Origin: Balanoglossus misakiensis
Lineage: Eukaryota > Hemichordata
Assembly: GCA_040954595.2 (NCBI GenBank)
Contig: CM082587.2
Span: forward strand, 992,001 to 1,056,000
Reading direction: 5' to 3'
Length of the DNA stretch: 64,000 bases
Position 1 is the stretch's first letter. The number at the start of each line of letters is the position of its first letter. The translations under genes were made by a program, and so were the position numbers. The notes beneath the pieces were generated by a model, which was given only the letters and a program-made list of their open reading frames with translations, searched no databases and was not told where the DNA came from. This document shows positions 50,801-61,527 of the stretch, piece after piece.

Positions 50801-53800
50801 TTAGACGATACTAGACTCTACTATCGATAGTATCGATACTATCGGATATTTTTGAGGTCCGACATAGTCGGGAAGCAGGCAAAGTTGTTGTTAAAGTACA
50901 GTCTAGTTTAACGTTTCAGACGATACTAGACTCTAGTATCGATAGTATCGATACTATCGGATATTTTTGAGGTCCGACATAGTCGGGAAGCAGGCAAAGT
51001 GGTTGTTAAAGTAAAGTCTAGTTTAACGTTTTAGACGATACTAGACTCTAGTATCGATAGTATCGATACTATCGGATATTTTTGAGGTACGACATAGTCG
51101 GGAAGCAGGCAAAGTTGTTGTTAAAGTAAAGTCTAGTTTAACGTTTTAGACGATACTAGACTCTAGTATCGATAGTATCGATACTATCGGATATTTTTGA
51201 GGTCCGACTAAGGTCCGACATAGTCGGGAAGCAGGCAAAGTTGTTGTTAAAGTACAGTCTAGTTTAACGTTTTAGACGATACTAGACTCTAGTATCGATA
51301 GTATCGATACTATCGGATATTTTTGAGGTCCGACTAAGGTCCGACATAGTCGGGAAGCAGGCAAAGTTGTTGTTAAAGTACAGTCTAGTTTAACGTTTTA
51401 GACGATACTAGACTCTAGTATCGATAGTATCGATACTATCGGATATTTTTGAGGTCTGACATAGTCGGGAAGCAGGCAAAGTTGTTGTTAAAGTACAGTC
51501 TAGTTTAACGTTTTAGACGATACTAGACTCTAGTATCGATAGTATCGATACTATCGGATATTTTTGAGGTCCGACATAGTCGGGAGGCAGGCAAAGTTGT
51601 TGTTAAAGTACAGTCTAGTTTAACGTTTTAGACGATACTAGACTCTAGTATCGATAGTATCGATACTATCGGATATTTTTGAGGTCTGACATAGTCGGGA
51701 AGCAGGCAAAGTTGTTGTTAAAGTACAGTCTAGTTTAACGTTTTAGACGATACTAGACTCTAGTATCGATAGTATCGATACTATCGGATATTTTTGAGGT
51801 CTGACATAGTCGGGAAGCAGGCAAAGTTGTTGTTAAAGTAGTCTAGTTTAACGTTTTAGACGATACTAGACTCTAGTATCGATAGTATCGATACTATCGG
51901 ATATTTTTGAGGTCTGACATAGTCGGGAAGCAGGCAAAGTTGTTGTTAAAGTACAGTCTAATTTAACGTTTTTAGACGATACTAGACTCTAGTATCGATA
52001 GTATCGATACTATCGGATATTTTTGAGGTCCGACTAAGGTCCGACATAGTCGGGAAGCAGGCAAAGTTGTTGTTAAAGTACAATCTAGTTTAACGTTTTA
52101 GACGATACTAGACTCTAGTATCGATAGTATCGATACTATCGGATATTTTTGAGGTCTGACATAGTCGGGAAGCAGGCAAAGTTGTTGTTAAAGTACAGTC
52201 TAGTTTAACGTTTTAGACGATACTAGACTCTAGTATCGATAGTATCGATACTATCGGATATTTTTGAGGTACGACTAAGGTCCGACATAGTCGGGAAGCA
52301 GGCAAAGTTGTTGTTAAAGTACAGTCTAGTTTAATGTTTTAGACGATACTAGACGATAAATATCCGATATCGTATAAATGTGCAATGTCGCGCTGTCCTC
52401 AAAAGTTTAATTCTAATTATTGTCAATTGTTTTACTCAAGAAACACAATCACTTGCATGTTTTCGGTTTGCTGTGCCAGTATCATGAAATTCACTATACA
52501 CCTGCACAGAACAACGGATATGAACATACAAATGATTTTATGAATATTTTATGAATTCTTTTGTAAGAAATGGGATTACTGACACACTTACTACACTATC
52601 ACAAACTTGTTCAATTTCCTTTTATTAGAGATTCTGAAAACTGAACAAGATCAAATTCCTGGCCTATGTGAATCCAAAAACTGTGAACACACCAACTCGA
52701 CAGTTAATATCAATAACCCTTGGCCTTTTCAAGGCGCTTGTGACATTATAAGAATAATTTCTTGTCGGGGTCATGATTCTTCAGACCAAAGAATGTCATG
52801 CATGCATGATTGGTTTGCCACTGAAAAATCTTCACTGTTATTCAACAACAATCCATTAACTTATACATATCAGTAATTATGAAACGCCCCTCGCATTTGT
52901 ACATGTATGACATTGCACCGATAATACGTGACTACCTCCACACTGGAGTTAGATGGCCAACAGTAACATGCAGGTCAAGGTAAGCGAAATCTGACCTTTG
53001 AACCATCAGTAAGGCAAGAGACTTGGTACAATGTTTGCCATACATTAATAACTTGGGGAAACATGTACATATACTTGTTCAATTAAGCATTACTACTGAA
53101 CTTTTACAAATGTCAATTTTTACGATATCCATGACCCTTTAGTCTCCTAAAGTATGACGAAATGCCCAGTGCTTATAGCTTATCACCACAACATTTATGA
53201 ATTCAGTCAGCAATGTTACATATAGCAAAATTATATACACACATGTACACTTGTACACATGTACATACATGTATGTATACACATACTCGTAATATACATA
53301 CACTTTACTTCATAAGCTGTGCCTATATTCTGAATGGGTGTGTTTCAACATGCTTTTTGGAGTTTATATGGAATGAGGAAGTTAATATTCTGAACATAAA
53401 GTTTCTCCATAAATACCATTATCAAGATATTTATATCAGCTTCATTACAAATACTAAATGCATTGGCAGTCCACCATGGTCCATGTATGATTTCATGTGA
53501 TGTTTTCTTGATGGGACTGTCTGCACAATGTACTTCATCCAGTTTATCTACTAACTTAGATTATTTTTTTCTGACCTGCTGACCCTCCAATATATGTACA
53601 AGGTTCAAACAGCAATGAAGGAGAAGATTTAATGCTCAATATCAACATGATCTCTGTCTCAGAACCAATAGAAGGCCATGTTTTATTTTTGATAGGAGAC
53701 ATATCTACTTGACGCACTCCAACTAGCACTTGAAGTCTATTTTAGGGATCTGTTGATAAACAAGGTCACCCTGAAGAATTCCATCTGAACTGTGCAATGT

Positions 53801-56020
53801 TATGATCTGAATCTGAGAAATTCCTCCTCTGTTAGGGACCATCTCCACAGTTAGGGATCATCTCCAGAACTTCAATTTACTGGATCACTGCATCCTATGC
53901 ATGGTACCAGCTTTCAAAGTCTAGGAGATGATCAACAAATGTGCAGAATACACGAAACTGATTGTGCTTGCCCTTACGTTAAATACCAAGATGTCACAAG
54001 TCTCTGTCCATGTTTGCACCAAGCATGTAGAGCTGTATCTGTGCTGCAACCATGTCTACATACTTGCATACAAACATGAAATGAAACTGTTGCACCCTTG
54101 AACGAAGGTGACCCCCAAACCCTCAAATTCACTTCCCATATGGCTGTGATTTGGCTCAGGAAGGCCAAAGGAGATGCCCTTTATGCATACAGCTCTTTCT
54201 TGTTATGCAGCAACCTTCCTTGACAAGTTGGTGCACACATACATGCAGTAACTTTCCTCACTACAATAGTGTGGACAATATAATTTGACAACTACCATCG
54301 GAAAGAGCCATTAAAAAACTTAACTGAATAACATTCATTCTAGCACTGACTATAAAATAACTGTCCTTAAAAATTCTGTCTTTTACTTCTGCATTACAGA
54401 AAAGTCTACCTTGGTAACTGAGGATGTTGGGTATGGGTCACACAATAATGGAGGATAAACCTGGCCATAAAATCGGGCGGTGATGGGATGTGTACGCAGC
54501 AGAAGAAATGCTTAGAAACAGTGGATGTACAGGTAACAACAATGCATATATATATATACACATTGACACCTGTGCAAAGGTACCGTTTATTCCAACTAAT
54601 CACTTAGATCAAAGTCTTTGTGGAGTGACCCTACTTGGACTTCCTCCCATAACCTTGTTATCTAACATACAGCAAAATGATCCATGTACAATGTATTGGG
54701 TGTCAAAAGTCAACCTACTTAGCATATTGTCTGTCAACTATTCTTCTTAATATTTTACTTTGAATGAAACACACAGAGTATATAAATACTTGTAGAACGT
54801 GACCCAGCCCGATCTATGGCCCATTTGTCTGTCAATCAGAGGATATGTATTTAACAATGGAACAATTCACCTTATTGTTTTAAGGGGGAATTAGGGGCTT
54901 GTTATTAATAACAGTTTTCTGTTTGATACAGGCCCATATCACTGTTTTTGATCATTTATTATATCTTAATAATCATCAGAGTCACAATAAAGAAAGGACA
55001 GGTCACAAGGACAATAGTTTGATATAGTTTTAATACTCTAAGATACAATAACATAATTACCAGAAATTTTCTGGACCATACAGAAAAAAGCCAATAGATT
55101 TTGGAGGGTCATTGTGTTTCATTTTATTTTATGACAAGTGTTATTAAGCTGTGTCAACTGATATTATCAGTCAATTTGTCCCTGTAGAATGTTCTTGATG
55201 AGAAAGGAAGTAAATATTAAATCAATAATTTAATATTTAATTTGATTGACACTACGATGGTATGGACCAATTAAATTATTTGCAATCCGGAACTAAAACT
55301 CAATCTGTCCCGAACCATTATGCCGGTAACAGGCTTGCAAATTGGCTTTCATTATTATACAAAAGCCTTTTATCGGGAAATGGGACGCGATGCTAACATC
55401 GACACGTTCAGTGACGCTGCTTGTCGTGCAGGATTTTAACGACAATGTTTGACGCAAATACAGACCGAGTCATGACCCGGCTTCTGTGACGTCATGAACA
55501 TTGTGGACTTTGCGATGCCAATGCATGCAGCGACAGAATGCAGCAATGGTCCCCCGATCGCGGGTAACAGTGCACACGCACGTACGGGGCGGTTGTTTTC
55601 ATTACGGTTGTCATGTCACGAATTCTGCATACTCGCTAATCGACAGAAGACGCCGAAGCAGGTGTAAATATATTCAGTCAATTGTGTCGTCTGTCGCCAC
55701 ATAATCGGCATTGTTTTGAAATTGAGGCGAAACACAAGACCCAATTTGCATAACAATGTATCTTAAAAGTTTCGATTGCTTCCCTAGCTTGCCTGTAGAT
55801 AGCTGAGTGTAGATAACACAACAAACGGGACATCGGTGACGTTTCGCCCTCGTACAAGAGATCGGCAAAATAGTCGGCGAAAATTTTCGATCTGAACAAT
55901 CCAGGTATATTGAGGAACACATCGCCAGAAATCGGAATGTTGACGATCACTTACCTTGACGTACGGCGTATCTTCGTCCAAAGTCGCCACCGACAACTTT
56001 GTATGCATCTCTGTCTCCAT
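44808..56020 (-). CDS. SNX27/SNX17-like FERM protein lacking a PX domain, 9 exons
   Basis: Exons (transcript order) 56020-55955, 48728-48665, 48463-48362, 47509-47393, 47212-47171, 46974-46847, 46713-46613, 45268-45127, 44960-44808; 915 nt, 304 residues, phases agree at every junction. Residues 15-75 resemble FERM lobe F1 (VSIPGESTTAEILLKKAA, RYVGLFEG). Residues 78-175 resemble F2 (IQKWCFD, LLTKNDEAALKLLFTQAKAD, EEQKAKLD), and 178-255 resemble F3 (VSWRKVKSWTRAEDNMYIMY, LLAVTLEMIRIL). The order and spacing recall the C-terminal FERM-like module of sorting nexins 17/27/31, which binds NPxY cargo and phosphoinositides on endosomes. Those proteins carry an upstream PX domain; here the first exon starts only 431 bp from the divergent XPR1 gene and encodes 22 residues, so there is no room for one. 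Intron 1 is 7.2 kb and contains a large repeat element. The exact orthologue is not recognised; cargo binding is inference. Confidence 0.75.
46062..46155. mobile_element. TTAA-bounded miniature inverted-repeat transposon
   Basis: A 94-bp unit starts TTAACCCTTTCACC and ends GGTGAAAGGGTTAA, so the ends are a 14-bp inverted repeat and both sides carry TTAA. A TTAA duplication is characteristic of piggyBac-like and Kolobok-like cut-and-paste transposons. It has no coding capacity. It lies in intron 7 of the FERM gene. Decayed relatives are at 7056-7115 and 62121-62214. Confidence 0.75.
49188..49237 (+). repeat. Left 50-bp terminal inverted repeat
   Basis: Perfect inverted match to 52344-52393. 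It begins GCGCGACATTGCACATTTAT and ends TCTAGTATCG, the same motif that recurs in the internal arrays. Confidence 0.95.
49620..50290. repeat. Array A: six copies of a 126-bp unit
   Basis: CCTTGTCGCC recurs at 49641, 49767, 49893, 50019, 50136 and 50262. Spacing is 126 bp except one 117-bp step, where a single 9-bp CGATACTAT-type half-palindrome is missing. Each unit has a unique part (GACAAATGTCGTATGCTCACC) and a palindromic core (TATCCGATACTATCGATACT) in the orientation opposite to array B. Confidence 0.95.
50300..52343. repeat. Array B: about eighteen copies of a 115-bp unit
   Basis: GGCAAAGTTGTTGTTAAAG recurs about eighteen times, mostly 115 bp apart. Four units (near 51205, 51330, 52027 and 52267) carry an extra 11 bp that duplicates GGTCCGACTAA. 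The core contains GATAGTATCGATACTATC, a perfect 18-bp palindrome, preceded by the inverted repeat GATACTAG-ACT-CTAGTATC. Two to three further B units lie to the left of array A (49359-49620). Confidence 0.95.
52344..52393 (-). repeat. Right 50-bp terminal inverted repeat
   Basis: Reverse complement is identical over 50 bases to 49188-49237. The last bases on the plus strand are CAATGTCGCGC. Confidence 0.95.
52409..55954. other. Remainder of FERM gene intron 1
   Basis: About 3.5 kb of intron between the repeat element and exon 1. It contains a short palindrome-rich CATGTACA tract near 53236-53282 and no convincing exon on either strand. Composition becomes CpG-richer from about 55380 towards the promoter. 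Confidence 0.5.
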
Positions 56021-56451
56021 ATTTGCCGGGGGTCAGAGTTAAAAGGTTGCCACACTAATTTAAATTTTAGTTCACAGGAATGTAACTTGAGGTCGCTTAC
56101 ATAACCACGTTCATAAGAGGTATTCGAAAATTCATTTTAAGAAGTAAATAGAAAATAAAAGGCTAATTTGTCAAGTTGACTCTAATCTCATGTCTATACA
56201 ACTCTTTCGTAAAACTTTGTTGGTTCGTTCATGTCGTTCCGCTTGTCTAAGTTGTGAAACTTAAATTTTAATCTGTGTGGCGAACTGCCGGTATGTCTGC
56301 TTTCGGACGATGAGGGCGATCTCATAAAACAGTATGGCGGCAGGCTTGGAAGAAAGATACGACACGATCGCGACGGGTGATGAAGTTTTTCATACATTTC
56401 GCCACTATTAGCCGGGTTATGAATCTGCTTGCGTAGGTCGTCCATAAAACA
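56021..56451. promoter_or_regulatory. Divergent promoter between the FERM gene and XPR1
   Basis: The two start codons point away from each other 431 bp apart (FERM ATG at 56020, minus; XPR1 ATG at 56452, plus). Both 5' UTRs and both promoters must fit in or near this gap, which makes a shared bidirectional promoter likely. No TATA box is obvious on either side, and CpGs are more frequent than in the flanks. Confidence 0.6.
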
Positions 56452-59400
56452 TGAAGTTCGCAGAACATTTATCTGCTCATATAACGCCAGAATGGCGCAA
56501 ACAGTATATAGCATACGAGGTAAGTTGCTTGTGTTGTACATTTCATTTGATTTTCGCTTCGACTTCAATGTGAAACCAGCTGACTGGGTTATTGTGGAAA
56601 ATTGTGCTTGAAAACCCTTGTTTGTTGATTTGTTTATTCGTTTATCGTTACTTTATCGACAGACTATGAAGACTCTGCTGTATGACGTTATTGAAAGCGC
56701 TCCGTCCATAGAAGGTAAGTTTCACAGAATATTGTATTGTCTGTGGTTTTGGTTCATTGGCCATTGTATGCAAATAAACAGTTCTATATTAGTTAATACA
56801 TTGGATGATTTGTCCTTCACAGTAAGTGGTGAAACAATGGTACAGAGACATTTTGCCAGATTTGAGGAGACCTTCTTCAAGTTCTGTGACAAGGAGCTAG
56901 CCAAAATAAACACCTTCTTCTCAGGTATGTTCTACCCATCAACTAGTTAGTATGTACATTTCTCACATTTTGCAATATCAAAAATTTGTGTGTTTTAGCA
57001 GATAATTGTGAGACGCTATTTTTTTTTTTTACATTTCAGAAAAGTTAGCAGAGGCAACTCGTAAGTTTGCAAATCTTCAAGATGAGTTGCGGCAGTCTGG
57101 ATCACATGAAACCAGACACAACTTAGCAAGCATTATCAGAAACAGAAAAAACTCTATATTTGTACTGCCCGAGATCAACGACCAGACAACAAAACTAGTC
57201 AAGTCACACACCAGAAAAATCAACGATCTCAAACTGGCCTTCAGTGAATTCTACCTCAGTTTAGTTTTACTACAGAATTATCAGGTAAGCACTTCTTGAA
57301 AATATTCTAACATTTCAAAGATATTGGATTATTTTCTCAACTTGTGAGGCTTGATTGCAAAGTGCACATTTTATCAACAATTGATGATTACACTTTCCCC
57401 TTTTTTCTCAGAACCTGAATTTTACAGGATTCAGGAAAATTCTCAAGAAACATGACAAGCTTTTGGAGACAGAGAGAGGTGTTGAGTTTAGAAAAGTTAA
57501 GGTGGAACCAGCACCATTCTATACCAGTAAACAAATTGATAACCTTATCCAAGAAACAGAGGTAAGAATGTATACTGTCTGGCTAAAACACTCCTAAGGT
57601 GGAAAGACAGGACTTTTGCCTGCATAATGATATCTTTCACATCAACAGTTGGGGCACTATGTATGGGTGTTTCCTTTGCTTCAATGTGTCAGTGCTAGCT
57701 TTCAAATATCCCATCAAGGACGATCGTCTGATCTTACACTCATCACTTGTACCTCCAGATAACAAATGCCTATGATCAAAGATTTATATGCATTGTGCCT
57801 TCTTGGCTGACATCAGCTGTCCTCTGTATAATTGATGAGGGGTCTAAACAGAATTGAAGTTGTCTACCAGACTAAAATCACTGACTTAAATATAAGATAA
57901 TTATGATAAATTGAAGTTGGTAGACCAGGTTGCTGTTAAACAGTGTGGGAAAAATCTGACTGTGTTTTCGTCAGTGATTGGCAGGTGATATGTTACTATC
58001 AGGTGACCTCTGACCCCATATAATGACCCCTCATGAGAGAATGATGCCATGCAAAGATTGTATGGTGATGCTAGCCTCTTTGTTTTGTAGTTCGCAAATC
58101 AAAATATTTTTAAATGGCAAATGTTTCACACAGCCAGCCAAAAGCATTTACTAGTAATGAATAAATTGGCAGAAGAATTTTCATAGCTGGATGAAATTAC
58201 TGTTTCTATGCATGGTTGACTGTCCACGTTGTTAACATGATAGTGTAACCGGGTATGGTGTGACGCGGTAGGCAGGGATCAGAAAATCCATTTCAGACCC
58301 ACAACTGGGCTAGGAGTGAACAGGTCACAAGCTGAACTTCAGGTCATTGTCATTCTCAAAGCCATAAAGGCTTAAAAACTACTGCTGGTTCAAGAGTTTG
58401 GGCGAGCAGAGTTGTTAGCCTGATAAATTATGGTTTTAATGAGGACATAAATAGTTAGGCTAAAGTATTGCATTCATCTGATTGCAGCAGAGTTTATCAT
58501 GACTGACCTCATTCACCAGTGGAGGTCCTTGTTCAGAATAAACACAGCTTTGTTGGCACTCATCGAAGGATTTTGATATTTGGCGATATCAAAATTTCCA
58601 TGCTATTTGAACTTCCCTTATTACTGATGTACACATTAGTAAAAAATGCTGAAAATGTTGGGAAAAGGGGTATCACTTTAGTTTGTTTATGTAATAAACA
58701 TGATAATGTTATGTCTTACAAGGATCCAACCCAATTTGAGGGATTCATTTTCTGAAAGTTTATACAGCGTGGAACATATTGATATTCCTTGGGGACAATT
58801 ATCACTGCCAGGGATGGGTGTGAAAACTGTACAAATCTCACTCTATAGCAGGGTCCGTTTAATAATACTCTACAAGATTGTTTGCCGTACAGAATGATCA
58901 AATTAACATGGCTGCATATCTTGTGAATTGTCTCAATTTTCTTTGATGTTTATTCTCCCACTAGCAACTGTACATATGTGATCTGGAGGGTGGAAATCGA
59001 CAGAAGGCGATGCGAAAACTTCGAGTGCCTCCGCTCGGTGCAAGGGTAAGTATGACACATGCACTTAATTTTGACGTGTATTCTGAATTTAATGGAGTAT
59101 TAAGAAGTATTAAGAGTGTATTTCAAATAAATAACAGAGTTTGTTCGATTTTGTTTTGCAGCATAATCCATGGACTACTTTCAGGGTGGGATTCTTCTCA
59201 GGGATATTCATTGTCTTAATAGGAACAATAATTCTGGCAGGTAAGTCAGAATCTTGGAAGCATCCCATTTCCCTGCACCCTTACTGTGACATCCAACCTT
59301 TATAAAAATGCTGCAGACATAATTTGTAATTTTATAGTCCACTACTAAGTTCTCTATGTTTGTTGTTTACTCAGGGATATTTACATTGCAACCTGCTGAT

Positions 59401-61527
59401 TGGAGGCCTGCCGTTCGGATGTACAGAGGAATGTTCTTAGTCATATTTGCTGTATTTCTATTGGGTATCAACACGTACGGTTGGAGGAAAGCTGGTGTCA
59501 ATCATGTGCTTATATTTGAATTGGATCCGAGGAATCATCTCAATTATGAACAATTATTAGAGGTAGTCACAGCCATTTGTCTCCATTGAATTTTTTGTAA
59601 GTGATGAAATATTACAGAGATATGCTTTCTAGACACATGTAATGCTAAGCCTTGTTAATTAAAAGTTTTTGCCTTTGTGTATTTTCAGGTGGCCACATTC
59701 TTTGGAGTGCTGTGGGCGATCAGTGCCTTGTGTTATCTGTTCAGTAACATGGTCCACATTCCCGCCTTCTCCAATCCACTTTCCTTGGTAGGATTAATGG
59801 TGATCTTCCTACTCAATCCTACCAGGACTCTCTACCACAAAGCCAGATTCTGGCTTCTCAGGGTGTTGGTGAGTACTGTCTCTACCCATAATGCATTTGT
59901 GTCATGTGATCCAGAGAATGTCATGTGACTCTGTTGAACCAATCAAACTAAGAATCTTTCATTTTGTATTTCAGGGTCGTATATTTCTAGCACCATTCTT
60001 CCCAGTAGGATTTGCTGATTTCTGGCTGGCTGATCAACTCAATAGTCTTGTCACTGTGCTCTTAGATTTCCAGTATTTTATTTGTTTCTATGCCTTCTCT
60101 GTTGACTGGCTCCATGGAAACAGTAAGTATCCAGTTCTCCTGTGAAGTGAGATTGTCCTTTTGAAGTCACATGACTGTTTTTACCCAATCACATCAGTCT
60201 CATAACGAGTGAAATGACAACATTGTTTGGATTCGTTTTCAGATGATGTGGAATGTTACAGTTATTCCTACGGCATCCGATCTGTGGTTGCTTCTCTGCC
60301 GGCGTGGTGGCGTTTTGCGCAGTGTCTGCGACGTTACCGAGACTCCAGACAAGCATTCCCTCATTTAGTCAACGCTGGCAAATATTCCACCACATTCTTT
60401 GTGGTTCTCTTCTCATCACTGGCTGCTGTGTATAGAGGTGAGATTTGCAGGATGAACATGAGGTTGAAATTTCAGAACACATCTCTGTAAAAATGCTGTT
60501 GTTTAAGTGTAATAGGTTCTTTAGGAAATGGCATCTTTACTCATCCTCGATTTTGACGTTTGTCACTAGGTGAGCACGCCCACGCCAAATACAACCCATA
60601 TTTCTACGTATGGATCATCAGTGCTGTAATTAGTTCATGTTATGCTTTGGCTTGGGATATCAAGATGGACTGGGGCTTGCTGGACAAAAATGCCGGCGAA
60701 AACAAGTTACTGAGAGAAGAAATTGTCTACCCTTATAAGGTAAGCAATGGGATATTTCTTGAAGGAATAATCACTACATGTCCACATAGACATTTTCCTG
60801 ATCATTGTACAAGATGGCTGATAGTTATAACCTCACACTGTGAGTCTCAATCAATCTACCACTGTTTCTATTTTTACAGGCCTACTACTACATTGCAATA
60901 CTGGAAGACTTCATCCTGAGATTTGCCTGGACTCTGACTGTATCAGTGGGAGAGTTGGGCTACTTTGATAGTGACATCCTGGTTACAATATTAGCTCCAC
61001 TAGAAGTCTTCAGGTATATATAAAAACATTAATTATCAGATGGTATGACACAAGTCAAATTCTATAAGATCTGGCATAATATCTTATATTGCTCCTAAGT
61101 GCACATTATTCTTTAATTCTTCAGGAGGTTTATCTGGAACTTCTTCCGTCTTGAAAACGAACACCTGAATAACTGTGGTCAGTTCCGTGCCGTACGCGAT
61201 ATTTCTGTCGCCCCGCTGAGCGAGGATGACGTCGCCCAGTTGGAAGCCATGATGGATGAAGAGGATGGTGTCATTAACAGGAAATTGGAGAAGGAGAGGA
61301 GGAAATATTTTCCATTCAGGTTTGTGTGTAGTGTGGGTAGTCGAATGTTATCTAGTGCAAGGAGTATATCAGTCATACCAGATGTTTCTACCAGTTCTGA
61401 ATTAACATATATATTATATCAGGTAGATTTCAACAGATCTTTTTTAATCGCAAACAGGATTGGTGATGTACAGCAGGCATCGTCATGTGTGTGGGAAGAT
61501 GATGAAGAGGAAGACGAACGGATGTAG
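56452..61527 (+). CDS. XPR1: XPR1 phosphate exporter (SPX + EXS), 14 exons
   Basis: Exons 56452-56520, 56663-56714, 56823-56924, 57040-57284, 57412-57561, 58965-59045, 59162-59240, 59375-59562, 59689-59868, 59975-60122, 60243-60437, 60570-60739, 60880-61013, 61125-61527; 2196 nt, 731 residues, all phases agree. It opens [20 protein letters not shown], the classic XPR1 start. The N-terminal SPX domain (about 1-200) carries the basic inositol-pyrophosphate site region ([23 protein letters not shown]). Transmembrane helices follow from about 240 ([20 protein letters not shown]). The EXS domain (about 420-620) includes [45 protein letters not shown] and [16 protein letters not shown]1 exports inorganic phosphate across the plasma membrane, gated by inositol pyrophosphates. 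The tail is acidic, as in relatives. A 138-nt stretch of the last exon may be an intron; without it the protein has 685 residues, nearer the usual length of about 695. Confidence 0.96.
57562..58964. other. XPR1 intron 5, largest intron of the gene
   Basis: 1.4 kb with no exon-like frame that would fit XPR1; the protein is continuous across it (QETE joined to [10 protein letters not shown]). No repeat was recognised. Confidence 0.7.
61320..61457 (+). other. Possible optional 138-nt intron in the XPR1 last exon
   Basis: Donor CCATTCAG/GTTTGT and acceptor TTTTTTAATCGCAAACAG enclose 138 nt, a multiple of three with no stop. Splicing gives PFRIGDVQQ; retention adds 46 residues. The enclosed residues look less conserved than the flanks. 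Confidence 0.5.

Larger units (their letters stand above)
49181..52399. mobile_element. 3.2-kb foldback-type element with 50-bp terminal inverted repeats and internal arrays
   Basis: The 50 bp at 49188-49237 and the reverse complement of 52344-52393 are identical (starting GCGCGACATTGCAC). Just outside, CAAAAGTTT occurs at 49172-49180 and again at 52400-52408, consistent with a 9-bp target-site duplication. Inside are two tandem families, A and B, but no open frame longer than a few dozen codons, so the element is non-autonomous. Order from left: inverted repeat, a diverged A-like unit, two to three B units, six A units, about eighteen B units, inverted repeat. It sits in intron 1 of the FERM gene, 443 bp from exon 2. 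Nine-bp duplications with long terminal repeats occur in Mutator-like elements, but the superfamily is not proven. Confidence 0.8.

Noticed and set aside
49359-52343. Regular repeats that might suggest a CRISPR array
   Set aside because: The intervening parts are also repeated nearly identically, unit length is 115-126 bp, and the host is a eukaryote with spliced genes on both sides.
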